From positions 135,287,990 to 135,351,989 of the forward strand of contig CP136067.1 in the NCBI GenBank assembly GCA_032622095.1: 64,000 nucleotides of DNA, given 5' to 3'. Positions 12,441-23,138 of the stretch are shown piece after piece (the first letter of the stretch is position 1; the number at the start of each line of letters is the position of its first letter). The DNA comes from Siphonodentalium dalli. Lineage: Eukaryota; Mollusca; Scaphopoda; Gadilida; Siphonodentaliidae. Under the pieces are notes generated by a model that was not told the DNA's origin, did no database searches, and worked only from the letters and a program-made list of their open reading frames with translations. Both the position numbers and the translations under genes were made by a program.

Positions 12441-12934
12441 TCTTGGCATCAATCCTGTATCCAGTTGATATTGGTTTATCATAATTGACCAGAAGAGCCA
12501 TATATTATGTTTCATCTCAGTTCCGTCTCAAAGTTCTGCCAATTTTCTTTCAATAATATGGTCAGAATCACAAAAGAGGTTCTCCGCAAATTGCCATACT
12601 TTAAAATTAATTTGTCATGCCCCATACGGAACTGGGACAACCATAATAGAACATTTAGTTGTCAGTTAATTACCTATCACGTATAATAACCAAGTGAGTA
12701 ACAATTTGCTACATTTTCGGATAACGCAGAGAATAATGTTATATATATAATATTATAATGATATATGTAAAAAATTTTTTTTTAACAATTTGGTTGCCAT
12801 TTTGGAAGCCATCTTGAGCAATTTGGTATATAAACACCATAGTGTGACACATTCAAGATAAACCAATACAATAAACACATTTTAATCCAAAGATAGTTAC
12901 ATATTACAAGACAAAATGGTCCAAACCTGAAAAG

Positions 12935-13234
12935 TTAATTTTTGCCGATATTTATGTCAAGTTTTTGAGAGAAAAGTCCAATATTTTTGGTGATGTCAGT
13001 GGTGGCAACAGTAACAATTAACCATGGTGCAGCAGACATGTTAGTATTCAATGTATAGAAGGCATAATAGCGAATTTTGTACATCAACCACAACTTGTAA
13101 GCGATTGCAGGGCACCCTAGGGCAATATTTATCATTTTCCATATTTTGGCGGCCATTTTGGCAGCCATTTTGAGCCAAAGTAAGAATTTTGATTCCAGTG
13201 AGTTGGAATATTCATAAGTAATGGTATGCCTCAC
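12935..13234 (-). other. Inverted copy of the 99-codon frame
   Basis: Near-identical to the frame at 10032-10331, within the opposite arm. Differences are scattered substitutions (for example the Leu/Ser and Ile/Lys changes near residues 15-22). Same caveats apply. Confidence 0.2.
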
Positions 13235-13929
13235 TTATTTGCAACCTTCTGTTCATTTCTTGTTGAAATATGACTAGAATCCCAGTTGTGATTTTTTGTA
13301 AAATTTTATACCGCGTTCTACAAAATCGAATTTTTGAGTGTTCACAAGCGGATAGGACCCCAATAATTGCATGTTTAATTGCTCCAATGATCAGTTAATA
13401 TACAAAATACAAAATAAAGTCATATTACTCAACCAGTTCCAAACAGCATGAACTGATCTAGAAGATATTTGAGAAAAAATGCCATATTTTCAACTTCCGG
13501 CGGCCATTTTGGTGGCCATCTTTGATGGTGAGTTTCAATTTTGGCCCAAAATAGTGTCATTATGTCTTAGCTTCATAAAAATATATACATTTTACTAGAT
13601 TAGTCATGTGAATTTGCAACAAATTCCAAGTAACTGGTTTTACGTCTGGGGAAATCTGGGGGGGGGGGTATACTTTTTAGGGCGCTATAAAAAAAATTGC
13701 TCAAGGCTGACAGATGGCCAGCCGATAAAATCTTGTTGTCGGATACCTGAATTTACAAAATCCGCAGAGAAAAAAACTTTATACGCGAAAACAAGCATTC
13801 GTGAATTCCGGGTGTTTGGCGACCGGACTATATGCAGTTATGCATGTGGAGAAATAAGTATTCAGAGTTTCAGGGCAATATTTTTTTTCGAAATTTATTT
13901 GACTTGATTTAGATCCTCGTGTATAAAAT

Positions 13930-14200
13930 ACCATGTTTAGCCCTTCGATGGCGGGAGTGCTGTTGATGCAGCATTAAAGATCCCGTGCCAGTGCATTCTC
14001 TTATATATATACAAGTCTCCGACAGGGAGCCTCGTATATATCAGATAATGTTCTGGCTTACAAGTTCAAGGTAAATATTGTTAGGCCAATTTATTTCCTA
14101 ATATATGCGAGGCCCCCTGTGTGAGACACGCATATATATTAAAATGCATTGGCACAAGGTTTTCGCAAAAACATTGGTCACCTCGCATATTATAAGAGAA
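13930..14200. repeat. Dispersed repeat Y (complement at 24.79-25.03 kb)
   Basis: It shares CAGCATTAAAGA, GTGCATTCTCTTATA-type and GTAAATATTGTTAGGCCAAT phrases with the complement of 24787-25027, and a shorter relative lies at 44025-44100. The AATGCATT...TATATATGCGAG hairpin phrases link it to the palindromic elements at 15913 and 49741. Confidence 0.65.
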
Positions 14201-14322
14201 TGAATTGGCCTAAAAAATATCTTTTTTTTATAAATTTTTCTTTAACCATTTTTGTAATTTTTCTTACATTCCTTAACAATTTTTATCATTTTTTCTTACA
14301 TTCTTTAACGATAAAGATTCTT

Positions 14323-14368
14323 ACGATGACGACAATGATAATGACGACGACGAAAACTACGACGATGA
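14323..14368. repeat. GAC/GAT-rich microsatellite
   Basis: Impure (GACGAC/GATGAC)n run. Confidence 0.75.
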
Positions 14369-14402
14369 TTGAAGTTTAGTTGTAAATAATCCTCCTGTCC
14401 AT

Positions 14403-14432
14403 TTTTGGTTCTTCAATTCTCAAGAACCAAAA
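14403..14432. repeat. 11 bp stem hairpin
   Basis: TTTTGGTTCTT (14403-14413) pairs perfectly with AAGAACCAAAA (14422-14432) around an 8-base loop. The half-site GAAGAACCAA recurs at 14480. Confidence 0.7.
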
Positions 14433-14621
14433 CAGCAGTAATTGTAGGCAATTTTGGTTCTGCAACTGTGTTTGAAGCACGAAGAACCAACTACTGGGGT
14501 TTCAGCTTGGTTCCTGTGCTCTTTGTTAACGGTGTATGGGGAACCTCATTCTGCAAATGACATACACATTATTTGCAGGTGTACTATATCAATATTTACC
14601 CATACACATATATTTTTGCAG

Positions 14622-14852
14622 AGTGGAACTGAAAGGTCACACACATGTCGTGTATCGGCGCGACGCGACAGGGACTATTACTACACCCTCCCCGAATCAA
14701 ACAGATCTACCCAGGTATCGGGGCGGCGGGACAGGGAGTACTACTACACCCCCCCGAATCGGAACAGATCGACGTGGAACCAGGGTATCTCATCGGACTG
14801 GACTACGAAAACAAATATGTCCTGAAATATTCGAAATGCGATGCCGCTAAAG
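14622..14852 (+). CDS. GC-rich exon candidate with 63 bp in-frame duplication
   Basis: A good acceptor (T-rich tract then TTTTTGCAG at 14613-14621) precedes a GC-rich block holding two 63 bp tandem copies (starting near 14655 and 14718), so any frame repeats every 21 residues. Three plus frames are open over most of it: one gives RRDRDYYYTLPESNRS then RRDREYYYTPPNRNRS and stops at about 14826; one reads into ...YLIGLDYENKYVLKYSKC... and reaches a donor-like AAAG/GTTACA at 14852. I favour the last on composition. It could also be a decayed element fragment. Family unknown. Confidence 0.3.
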
Positions 14853-15465
14853 GTTACAAACACCTAATTATTTCCCATAGGCGACAGTGTTAACTAGAAG
14901 TCCCACCGGCCATGGGTTAAGCCTATTTGAACTTCAAGTGGTCAATTTTCCCTTAGAACGTCATCCGCTGCACCATTCTGTGACAACAAACGCGCCCTTT
15001 TCGGTATTTTTTTCAAACGATAATCTTGCATTTCCACAACTACCCCATTTACTGCACAAAAATCAGAAGCATAAAAATACCCAGAGCCCTTCCATAACTT
15101 CGGGACCACACCAGATTCTTCCTGGACATCTAAACATACATGATCGCCATATTTACGTAGGCTATGCTTTTCTGTTCCCGCTTAGGGATATTTCCCTCAA
15201 TGATAATCAACCAATCAGCAGCCAGATTTAGTTTTTTGTTGACTCGAGTTTCCCTACACAAATTCAAGAAGCGTAACCCTATATAATTAGTTGCTTGTAA
15301 CCTAAACACACCCAAGAAGCGAACGTGATGCCGGTGGAGTACTCTCAACTCGATTCTTGTGGAACGAAAATCGGCCAGATGGTGACTTGAATGGGCGAAG
15401 ATGCAGAATATGATTTCAGCACGTTTTCGTTTGGGGCGATAGTTCAACCAGAGACCACGGGATGA
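14853..15465. other. Unassigned, open on both strands
   Basis: A 114-codon frame (14887-15231, +) and a 105-codon frame (15130-15447, -) overlap. Neither has a recognisable domain, a clear start context or splice sites I can defend. GC is somewhat raised, so unrecognised coding sequence is possible. Confidence 0.2.
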
Positions 15466-15809
15466 TTAAAGAGGCATACTCCAAAATTACTATTTCTTTG
15501 GCTTCGGGGGTAAATAATATCTGATTCGAGTCGAGGGAACCATCCATCAAAGCTCACAGTTATCAGATATCGATGGAATATTTGTCGGCCTGGCAAATAT
15601 TCGACGAATGATGACCGACATATTCTCGATATCAAATTGCGTTAAACAAAATGTTACCCTTTTGGGCATTTTTATATTATAGTTGACAGTGGTTAGTATT
15701 ATTTTTTGGCAATTAATCAATTCTGATAACTGAAGCGGCATATTAAGAAATGTTGTTGCTGTTGTTGTTGTTGTTGGAATCTGATGATATGGGGACTATC
15801 GAATCTTAA
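15466..15809. mobile_element. TTAA-flanked MITE, family A, copy 2
   Basis: TTAA at 15466-15469 and 15806-15809 brackets the same layout as 6138-6485: TTTGGCTTCGGGGGTAAAT near the left, then TCGAGTCGAGG, a GATATCGAT phrase, and a (GTT)n run followed by GGAATCTGATGATATGGGGA at the right. Terminal motifs are worn. Confidence 0.65.
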
Positions 15810-15912
15810 ACTAATCGCTAACCGATAAAAAGAAGATAGTTTTGTAGAGTCAGTAAAAATGGACTAAATTATATCGATGTGTTGTGTTGTTGAGCCATGG
15901 TATATGCTAAAT

Positions 15913-16371
15913 GTGACCCGTCATATCAAATCCAGTCGTAAGTCGGGATATTTTTTACTCTGTGCCAATACATTCTCTTATATATGCGAGTCGACCATAG
16001 GTCGCCTCGCATATATAAGAAAATGCATTGGCCTAACAATTTTTTATCATTTTTTTTAAATAAATGTTTCTTAATTTTTTAGGACATAAAATAAAAAAAA
16101 CATCCATTACCCTGCAGGGAGCCCCACACATATATAGAAGCATATAGAAGAGTGTCGTCTGCTCATGTTTGTCTGGGGCTCTGTATGGGTGAAATTATAA
16201 AATTGTTAAAAAATACAAGAAAAAATTATTAAAATTGTAAAAAATTGTTAGTCCAATGCATTCTCTTATATATGCGAGGCGACCTATGGTCGACTCGCAT
16301 ATATGAGAGAATGCATTGGCACAGGGTAAAAAAAATCCCGACTTACGACTGGATTTGATATGGCGGGTCAC
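15913..16371. mobile_element. 459 bp palindromic element with AAAT direct repeats
   Basis: The arms start GTGACCCGTCATATCAAATC and end in the complement, with one or two mismatches per 20 bases. The 4-base direct repeats AAAT (15909-15912, 16372-16375) look like a target duplication. Each arm contains a 69 bp hairpin (15964-16032; 16251-16320) with ~30 bp stems. No coding frame. The same hairpin pair occurs at 49884 and 50032 in an element with different ends. Confidence 0.8.
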
Positions 16372-16375
16372 AAAT

Positions 16376-16739
16376 AGAGTAGCAATTATTCCGAATTGGT
16401 GTATATGTATAGATTATACTTAACTTATACACGTTCTATGAACGAAAAGACACCAACGGGCCTCAAAAGTGGACATTTTTCGCGTAATGAACTACTACTG
16501 ATAAGAATCACGAATATAATTATAGGGTAATACATCACTATAATTTGTGTTCTTAATTCTATCAGTTGTCGTTTTGCCTTTACGATTACTGTTTCGATAA
16601 GCCAAGTAGAGTATCAATTATTTCGTAGCTACAGTTCCCGATCCCTTTCCGCTTACAATTGTCTTAAGCTTGCACACAAGTGAAAACAAAACTTCACCGA
16701 TTCATTTCACAATAGAGTTAATTCGTGACGTCACAGAGT
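16376..16739. other. No gene seen; one CRE-like site
   Basis: TGACGTCA at 16726-16733 is the only recognisable short motif. No coding signal. Confidence 0.3.
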
Positions 16740-16817
16740 CCCGATAAAAAAAGTCATATTGCACACTTGGGAGTCCAATATGACATTCGGGAGTCCAATA
16801 TGACTTTTTCCCGGATT
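16740..16817. repeat. 20 bp direct repeat inside an inverted repeat
   Basis: GGGAGTCCAATATGAC at 16769-16784 and 16789-16804 are exact direct copies. Outer CCCGATAAAAAAAGTCATAT (16740-16759) is complemented by ATATGACTTTTTCCCGG at 16799-16815. Confidence 0.75.
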
Positions 16818-16856
16818 ATTACGTGGCGGCTTTTGCCCAATCAGAAATTGTGTTAG

Positions 16857-17343
16857 TTAAAGGTACTCAATCCGATAAAACTCCTCTCAATTACTATTTT
16901 AATGGCTTCGGGGGTCAAAAATATTTGATTCGAGTCGAGGAAGTCACCCATCAAAGCTCAGATTTGTTAGATATCGATTTTAAAAATCTATTATTTTTCA
17001 TTATCGGGAATTCTTTCTGGCCCAGAAGACAGTCAAAATTTCGTTATTATTACCACTTGATTATAGAGTTATCCATCCTTGTCTGTTTGAATAGAGATTT
17101 GGCGTAAAATCTCAAGCAGGTTACCAAATTGACGGCAGTTATTAGTACTCATCTCGAGCAATTAACAAATTTAAAAAATCAATATCTAATAACTCTGAGC
17201 TTTGTTTGATGGGTTCCTCGACTCGAATCAAATATTTTTTACCCCCAAAGCCAAAGAAATAGTAATATAGGACCCTCTGATCGGATTGTTGTTGTTGGAA
17301 TCTGTTGAGATGGGGACCCTCTTTACGGATTGAGTACCTTTAA
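16857..17343. mobile_element. TTAA-flanked palindromic MITE, family A, copy 3
   Basis: TTAA duplications lie at 16857-16860 and 17340-17343. Termini are AGGTACTCAATCCG and its complement CGGATTGAGTACCT. The two halves are imperfect inverted copies over about 110-130 bp, each holding the TTCGGGGGT / ATATTTGATTCGAGTCGAGG core. A 94-codon frame (16823-17107) is read-through of this non-coding repeat. Confidence 0.85.
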
Positions 17344-17639
17344 GGGATGATGGATAATAATAAAAATTTATCCAACTTGTTCTCGGAGTCCATATTGGAG
17401 TGGTTTGGTTAAACTTAAGCTGTTCTTCACATAAGTTAAATACTTTAATGAGTGTTGTATTTTGCACTGCCTCCTCCCAAGCGGTGATCGATCACTCAGG
17501 CATGCAAGCACTCAGCGGTTCGACATTAGCTCACTTCATAAGTTCTAATATGAATCCTCCGTGACACGTAGTGGAGCAACCACACATGCTGTGCCTCAAC
17601 TTTGCCTTTTATCGGCGACATAACGCTAAGAATAATTTA
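17344..17639. other. No feature seen
   Basis: Mixed composition without a recognisable gene, repeat or RNA. Confidence 0.3.
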
Positions 17640-17830
17640 TGTAAAACAATGCAGTGGTCACGACGGAGACGACATGACAACTTGGTAAGACGTGTCGTGG
17701 GTTGTGCAATCTTGTCTGCATTCTGGCCCACAAATCCAAAATGACGTCATTTCCGCATTTTGGCAATCTCCACACTGTTGCTAACCGGTAGTCACGTGAC
17801 AATTTCTCCAAAATCCATACCCGTGATCTT
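17640..17830. promoter_or_regulatory. Possible regulatory stretch: CRE and E-box palindromes
   Basis: GC is raised and two textbook sites sit 44 bases apart: TGACGTCA (17742-17749) and GTCACGTGAC (17791-17800). A donor-like TTG/GTAAGA follows ATGACAACTTG near 17674. Such sites occur by chance, and no adjacent transcript is established. Confidence 0.2.
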
Positions 17831-17935
17831 TGAAAAAGCACTGATTGATATATAAACAAATATATTACGTCATTCACCTGCGCCTAAGGTATAAACAACC
17901 ACTGGGTGTTGCTAATATCTATATCTATATTTGCG

Positions 17936-17974
17936 AATGTCTGTCTGTCTGTCTGGCTGTCTGTCTGTCTGTCT
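17936..17974. repeat. (GTCT)n microsatellite
   Basis: About ten GTCT/GGCT units directly after the Helitron start. An impure relative lies at 19303-19325. Confidence 0.9.
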
Positions 17975-18099
17975 GTGTTCTATAGAAATTCACAGGGGAC
18001 CATCTAGATGATGCCAAAGGGGTCTACTAGGAGTAACTTTTTACGAGAAAGATAATGGTCGGGGTTAGAATTTTCGAAAGTCACGCCGTTGTTGTCAGG

Positions 18100-20060
18100 G
18101 GCAGAAAAGGGGGGTGGGGCAGAAAAAAAAATGTCGCTGATTGTCACCAAACTTATATATAATCAACCCCATAATATGAGAAATATAATGGTGTGGTTTA
18201 AATATGGCAAAAGTCGCGCCGTTCGCGTCAGGTGTGCCCGGAAGGGCAGAATTTTTTTCTGTCGCCGATTGCCACGAAACTTACATATAATCATACCTAT
18301 GATATGAAGAATCCAACGGTGTGGTTTAAATATGTCAACAGTGGCGTCGTTCGAGTCAGGGATGCACGGAAGGGGAGAGGGGCACCCAAATTTATAAAAC
18401 TAAATAGCGCCGATTTCCACCAAATTGATATATATTCTTCTTCATGATACGAGGAGTCTAATTGTGCGATTTAACAACGCCAAATTGTTGTCGTTTGGAT
18501 GAGGGATTGGGAGGGGTGGGCACTAAATCTGATAATAATTGGTTTAGTAGCCGATTGCCACCACACTTATACAAAATCATCCCCATGGTATGAGAAGTCT
18601 AATGGTGTGGCTTATATCTGTCAAATTTGGCCTCATTCGAGTCAGGGATGCATTGAAAGGGACAGGGGCACCACAATTGATGCACAATTGTTTTAGCGTC
18701 AATTTCCACCAAATTAATGCACGTTCTTATCCATGATACGAGGAATCTAATCGTGTGATTTAAAGACGCCATAGTGGTGCTTTTTGTGTGAGAGATGGGG
18801 AGGGGACCGATTGGCACCAAATTTGATAAACAAAATTGTTTAGTCGCCGATTATCACCAAACTTATAAACTATCATCTCCATGATATCAGGAGTGTTATT
18901 GTGTGGTTTAAGGATATCACAAGTGGGGCCATTCGAGTCAGTGGTGTATAGAGATGAGAGGGACACAAAAATTATATCGATATGTTTAGTGCAGATTTCC
19001 ACCAGATTGATACACATTCTTATCCGTGATATTAGGAATCTTATCGTGTGATTTAGATACACCAAATTGGTGCCCTATGGGGACCTTAAATTTTATACAA
19101 ATTTGTATAATCGCCAATTTTCACCAATTTCATATATATGCATCTCTATATATAACTCTAATGAGCCTTAGTGTGTGCAGCTTGAGTCCGAAATAGGGAC
19201 GGGAGGGTCACCAAAACTGATACAAAATATTTTTAGTACCAATTACCATCAAATTCAGACACGTTCTTCTCAGATGATACAAGAAATAAAATGTGCTGGC
19301 TGTCTGTCTTTCTGTCTGCCTGTGTGCGATCTATACATAACTTCACGCGGTACAATCGAGATGGCACCAAGGCGTTCTAAGGGATGTAACTTTTTACAAG
19401 GAAGTTAATGGTGCGGGTTTAAATTTTCTAAAATGACGCTGTTGGTGTCAGGGGAAGAAAAGGGGGAGGTCAGCAACATTAAATAAATATGGTGAAATAG
19501 TTTTGTCGCCTATTTTCACCAAACGAATACATAATCACCTCCGCAATGTGGCGTTGTTCGAGTCAGCGTTGCACCAACAATTGATTCAATAAACAATTTT
19601 AGCCCAGATTTCCACCAAATTGATATATTATTCTCCTATATGATACGAGGAATATCATCGTGTGATTTAAAGACGCCAAATTGCTGTCGTTTGGGTGAGA
19701 GATGTGGAGTCATAACTATTCTCAGAATTTGTTTTGTTGCTGATTACCACCAAACATATAATCATCGCCAGTATATCATGCACCCATGAGTCTAATGGGC
19801 GTGGTTTAAATATGTCAAAAAAAGGCAAAAGCTGATACAAATATATTTGGCACTAATTTCCACTAAATTCATACACGTTCTTCTCAAATGATATACCATG
19901 AATTAAATCACATTTGGTGTCCTTTGCGTCACGGATTGCGAGCGGATATGCACTATTATTGATCAGATTGCTATTCGCCGATATCCACATATAAGTTATA
20001 TATAGTCACCCAGGCCATCTCCATATCATATTAAGGAGTTTTGGGCGTTCACATTTCACA
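18100..20060. repeat. Helitron core: ~145 bp units in ~290 bp dimers
   Basis: Phrase A (TTCGAGTCAGGGATGCA) recurs at about 18350, 18636 and 18933. Phrase B (GTGATTTAAAGACGCC) recurs at about 18463, 18755 and 19048, and again near 19662. The spacing is therefore about 290 bases, with A and B units alternating. Identity between units is moderate, so the array is old. Confidence 0.75.
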
Positions 20061-21061
20061 ATCCCGACAAATGGTGACCAACTCAAGTCACGTGAACAAT
20101 TATATCTTCTTAACTGTCATATGTATATGGGGATGATAAACAGGGCATTCACACAATGAGCTAGCAAAAGAGATGCATAGAAGAAGCATTAAACGTATAT
20201 TGATCATTCTATTGAAGAGATACTTATATTTGTGCAAACTGAGAGACATCGAACTGTCAGAGGATTGCATATATATTATAACAAAATTGAGTCTGTTCCA
20301 TTCAATACAGTTTCCAGAAAAAAGTTACAATTTGTCAAGAGATATGGATGGCCTGTTCGAAAATAGTGGCCACAGTGTGCAGTCAAATATATATAGTTTC
20401 TTCTGATATACAAGAAATGCAGTTAGTAGCACAAGACTTTTCAGGATCCCCCAATATTGACATCTGACAAGGATTTTAGAACAGACTCATCGACTGACAT
20501 AAACAACTCAAAATCTCGCTTTGTGCCTGGCACATATAGCTGATATACGTACGCAACAACAGTTCATTTAAACTGAGAATATTTAGCCAATGCATGTATA
20601 TAGCACCAATATATAGCACCTGGAAATTTCGTTGAAACATCTGTATCTTCATGGAGATATGATAGACAGTCCTCGAGATCTTAGTCCAACCCACTAGATT
20701 GACTGGTACATCTCAATATGTAAAACCCAATTGTCATATATTATTTATGCGAACTAATGTGGTTATGATGTTCATGTATCATATTATAACGTCTGATGTA
20801 TACGCAGTTGTAAATAAATAAATACTTCATTATTGGTGGAACGGATTAATCGAGACAAACAGAATGACAACTGACAAGGTGAGCCACTACTTATATTCCA
20901 TGACTGTAATAATCATGTTTTGTGATGCTATTTGAATATACAATTTATGAGAAAACGTATAGTACTTTAAGCGAGAGTATTCTCTATTCCCAACAAATAT
21001 CCACAACATACAGAGGGTTTCACATCGCATTAACCTGGGCAACGCCGGGTAACCCTGCTAG

Positions 21062-21995
21062 TACTGAATATATATGTAAAATTCCCCGACATTCACCCTC
21101 AAAATTAATGAGATACAGTGTAATATCTCAGGGGGGGGGGGCTTAATTATTTGGAGAGTGTTTATAATAATATATATCTTTAAATTTTTGAAATTTTCTC
21201 TTAGATATAACTTAATTACTTACTGAATACATACAATCATATAACAATGATACCACATGGGTCAATGATACCTTTTGATACCACTATTTATACATATACA
21301 TGAGTCATGGGATAATTGTTAGAATATGTTTTATGCTAGTATTAACATGGGTTGTTGTTAATCGAGGGCAAGGAATGTCAAGGATGTAGCTTTTGAAGTG
21401 ACATTCTATTTTTGGAATCCTTGCTGGATACAATATGTTGTTGTTGTTGTTGTTGGATACAGTGTACGCTAATCAATGTTTTAATATAGTTTTAATTTGC
21501 TTCTTGTAATTTGTCATTGTAACGGTTCACTTTATATAATCCATGGTGAAATATGGTGTATCTCTTTCGCTGAATGTTATAATTATCGGTAGAAGACACC
21601 AGTTAATAGAAGTTTCTGTCACTAGAAACCAAGTTATTTCCCCAACAATCGACCCCAGGATTCTTGAGATACAGTGTAATATGTCAGGTGGAACAATCAA
21701 TGTTGGACATCAAATGTTGCTATTTTTTCAGAAAGTTCTCTGTTCACCAGTGATTTTTATAATATGTATGACACAAGATGGTTCTTTTGCAAGTTTTTTT
21801 TGCATAAAGAGAGTCCCATACCTTTAAATATGGTGTATCTCTTCCTGGCCATAATTACAACAACAACAACATAATTTTTAATATAAGTGCAAAATTTTCC
21901 GACAATTGATCTCATGATTCTTGAGATGCAATGCGATATGTCTGACTCAGTCTGAGGGGACTTACTTATGTTGAGGTGTTTTATATTTACTTCAG
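21062..21995. repeat. Degenerate ~285 bp tandem repeats; G11 and GTT run
   Basis: AATATGGTGTATCTCTT occurs at 21550 and 21828, each followed by a GA(C/T)(A/C)C phrase, TTCTTGAGATACAGTGTAATATG-type sequence and a G-rich step; a third partial copy is at 21075-21141, ending in G11 (21131-21141). (GTT)6 lies at 21436-21455. This repeat explains the 94-codon frame at 21543. The last 20 bases are a pyrimidine-rich acceptor. Confidence 0.6.
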
Positions 21996-22131
21996 GGTGA
22001 ACTCCAGGAAGATTGGCACTCTAACGGAAACAACCGAAGAAACGGGCCCGGTTAACAACGTTGTGATAGGGCCACCACTTCCAGACTACTATGAGGGAGT
22101 CAAACATGTTAAGCCTGCTGGCGGTCTTTAA
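21996..22131 (+). CDS. Likely terminal exon, unknown protein
   Basis: This is the strongest coding signal in the window. A pyrimidine-rich acceptor (TTTTATATTTACTTCAG ending 21995) leads into a phase-2 exon: one base finishes a codon, then 44 codons and TAA at 22129-22131. The peptide starts VNSRKIGTLTETTEETGPV and ends VKHVKPAGGL, with a Pro/Asp/Tyr step (PPLPDYYEG) about 15 residues from the end. The Thr/Glu/Pro/Gly/Val composition and local GC near 48 percent contrast with flanking AT-rich DNA. It reads like a hydrophilic C-terminal tail. ATTAAA at 22217-22222 could be the polyadenylation signal. No earlier exon ending in phase 2 could be picked out. A minus-strand frame over the same bases is probably a shadow. 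Confidence 0.5.
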
Positions 22132-23138
22132 ATAATTGTGTAAATAATATTTGATTGATTTAAAAGAAATGTCAAGATCTTGTGATTCAATGTATTTATT
22201 GGGAGACATAGCTGCAATTAAAATCTAACCCAAAACAAGGGTTGTGTAATGTCAATTATATCCGAGAAATTGCCATTTTTTTTTTTTATAAGTGTGACAT
22301 TATGTGAACTTAAGTAACGTTCACACGTCTGCGTTGCTTTGCACCCGATACGCATAGCATATCAATATATATATAAGGTATTTGTGGTTCAAATACGCCA
22401 CATATATATAGGGTATTTGAGTGGATCAGACTGATGTCATGCTCAATACGCCACCTAAATATACTTATTGCGCGTTCTGTGCAGATTCTCATCACTGCGT
22501 GTCCTGACCGCCATCTTGGATATAATAATCGTCGCTTCAAAAGTTTGACGGCTTCTAATATCATTGTATTGCAGTGTTTAGCTATAGTTTTGATTCAGTT
22601 TGGAACATATTAATGATATTTATATATATAGTAAATCCCAATTTCGCCTTTTCTCAGTTTTCACTCACTATTAACGGAAAATGGGCGATAAGACCAGAAT
22701 ACGCAGTTATATATACGTATTTCAGCTTCCAGTACGATATATATAGCCTCGCTATTCGTCATGGACAGTGGCGCATCTGTGTGAGAGGGCGGCGCACTGT
22801 AGTTCAAATGTTCTCTATATATTATTAAATACTTATTGGATAATCGTTCACTGCAGCACACGCGCGTATGTATGGGCCTAGATTGCCCTATATGTCCTAT
22901 ATAATGGTGACGTTTACCACTATAATTAAGTTCATAATAAGCACCTGTAAAGTCCTATATAATTAATTTTAAATGGACACGAAATTAAGTGTGATTTAAA
23001 AATAATTGCATATAAAATATAGGATTATTTTGAATATGTTATACAAAAATAATATCAAGGGCGAGGTCGCTGTTGCATCGTGGAGTGGGGTTGTGGTGGC
23101 AGTCTATAAAGGAACTTAGATATTATTCTGAATCAATT
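22132..23138. other. Possible 3' UTR, then unassigned
   Basis: 22132 to about 22230 may be the 3' UTR of the exon before it. From 22310 to 22830 short frames exist on both strands over tracts rich in TATATA and in repeated GGTATTTG / CAAATACGCC phrases. An isolated CCGCCATCTTGGAT (22510-22523) matches the AAGATGGC core found in the large arrays. Confidence 0.3.

Larger units (their letters stand above)
9441..13832. mobile_element. 4.4 kb foldback element with minisatellite loop
   Basis: The outer arms 9441-11240 and 12005-13832 are inverted copies of each other over about 1.8 kb, broken by small indels. The left end reads ATCCGGCCGCCAGG and the right end is the complement of GTCCGGTCGCCAAA. 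Symmetric landmarks are C12 at 9595-9606 against G11 at 13658-13668, and the 99-codon frames at 10032-10331 (+) and 12935-13234 (-), which differ at only a few residues. The inner part of both arms and the ~770 base loop are one minisatellite. No transposase is visible. The layout recalls fold-back elements with tandem subrepeats (Drosophila FB, sea urchin TU); kinship is inference. Confidence 0.8.
17918..21061 (+). mobile_element. Non-autonomous Helitron with both ends
   Basis: The 5' end TCTATATCTATATTTGCGAA after an A (17917), running into (GTCT)n, matches the usual Helitron start of TC plus an AT-rich lead. The 3' end has hairpin ACCTGGGCAACGCCGGGT (21033-21050, one wobble pair), seven bases, then CTAG at 21058-21061 before a T (21062). 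TC start, 3' hairpin about ten bases from CTAG, and insertion between A and T are the defining Helitron traits. No Rep/helicase motif is visible in 3.1 kb. The core is tandem repeat. An alternative TC start is at 17924. A partial second head (GTCT run plus following 170 bp) begins near 19298, suggesting internal duplication. Confidence 0.7.

Noticed and set aside
17500-17530. GGTTCGAC near 17518 as a tRNA B-box
   Set aside because: The following bases do not fit the B-box and no A-box lies at a suitable distance.
20820-20880. Exon ending at AAG/GTGAGC (20878)
   Set aside because: It lies inside the Helitron, has no acceptor and the frame is short.
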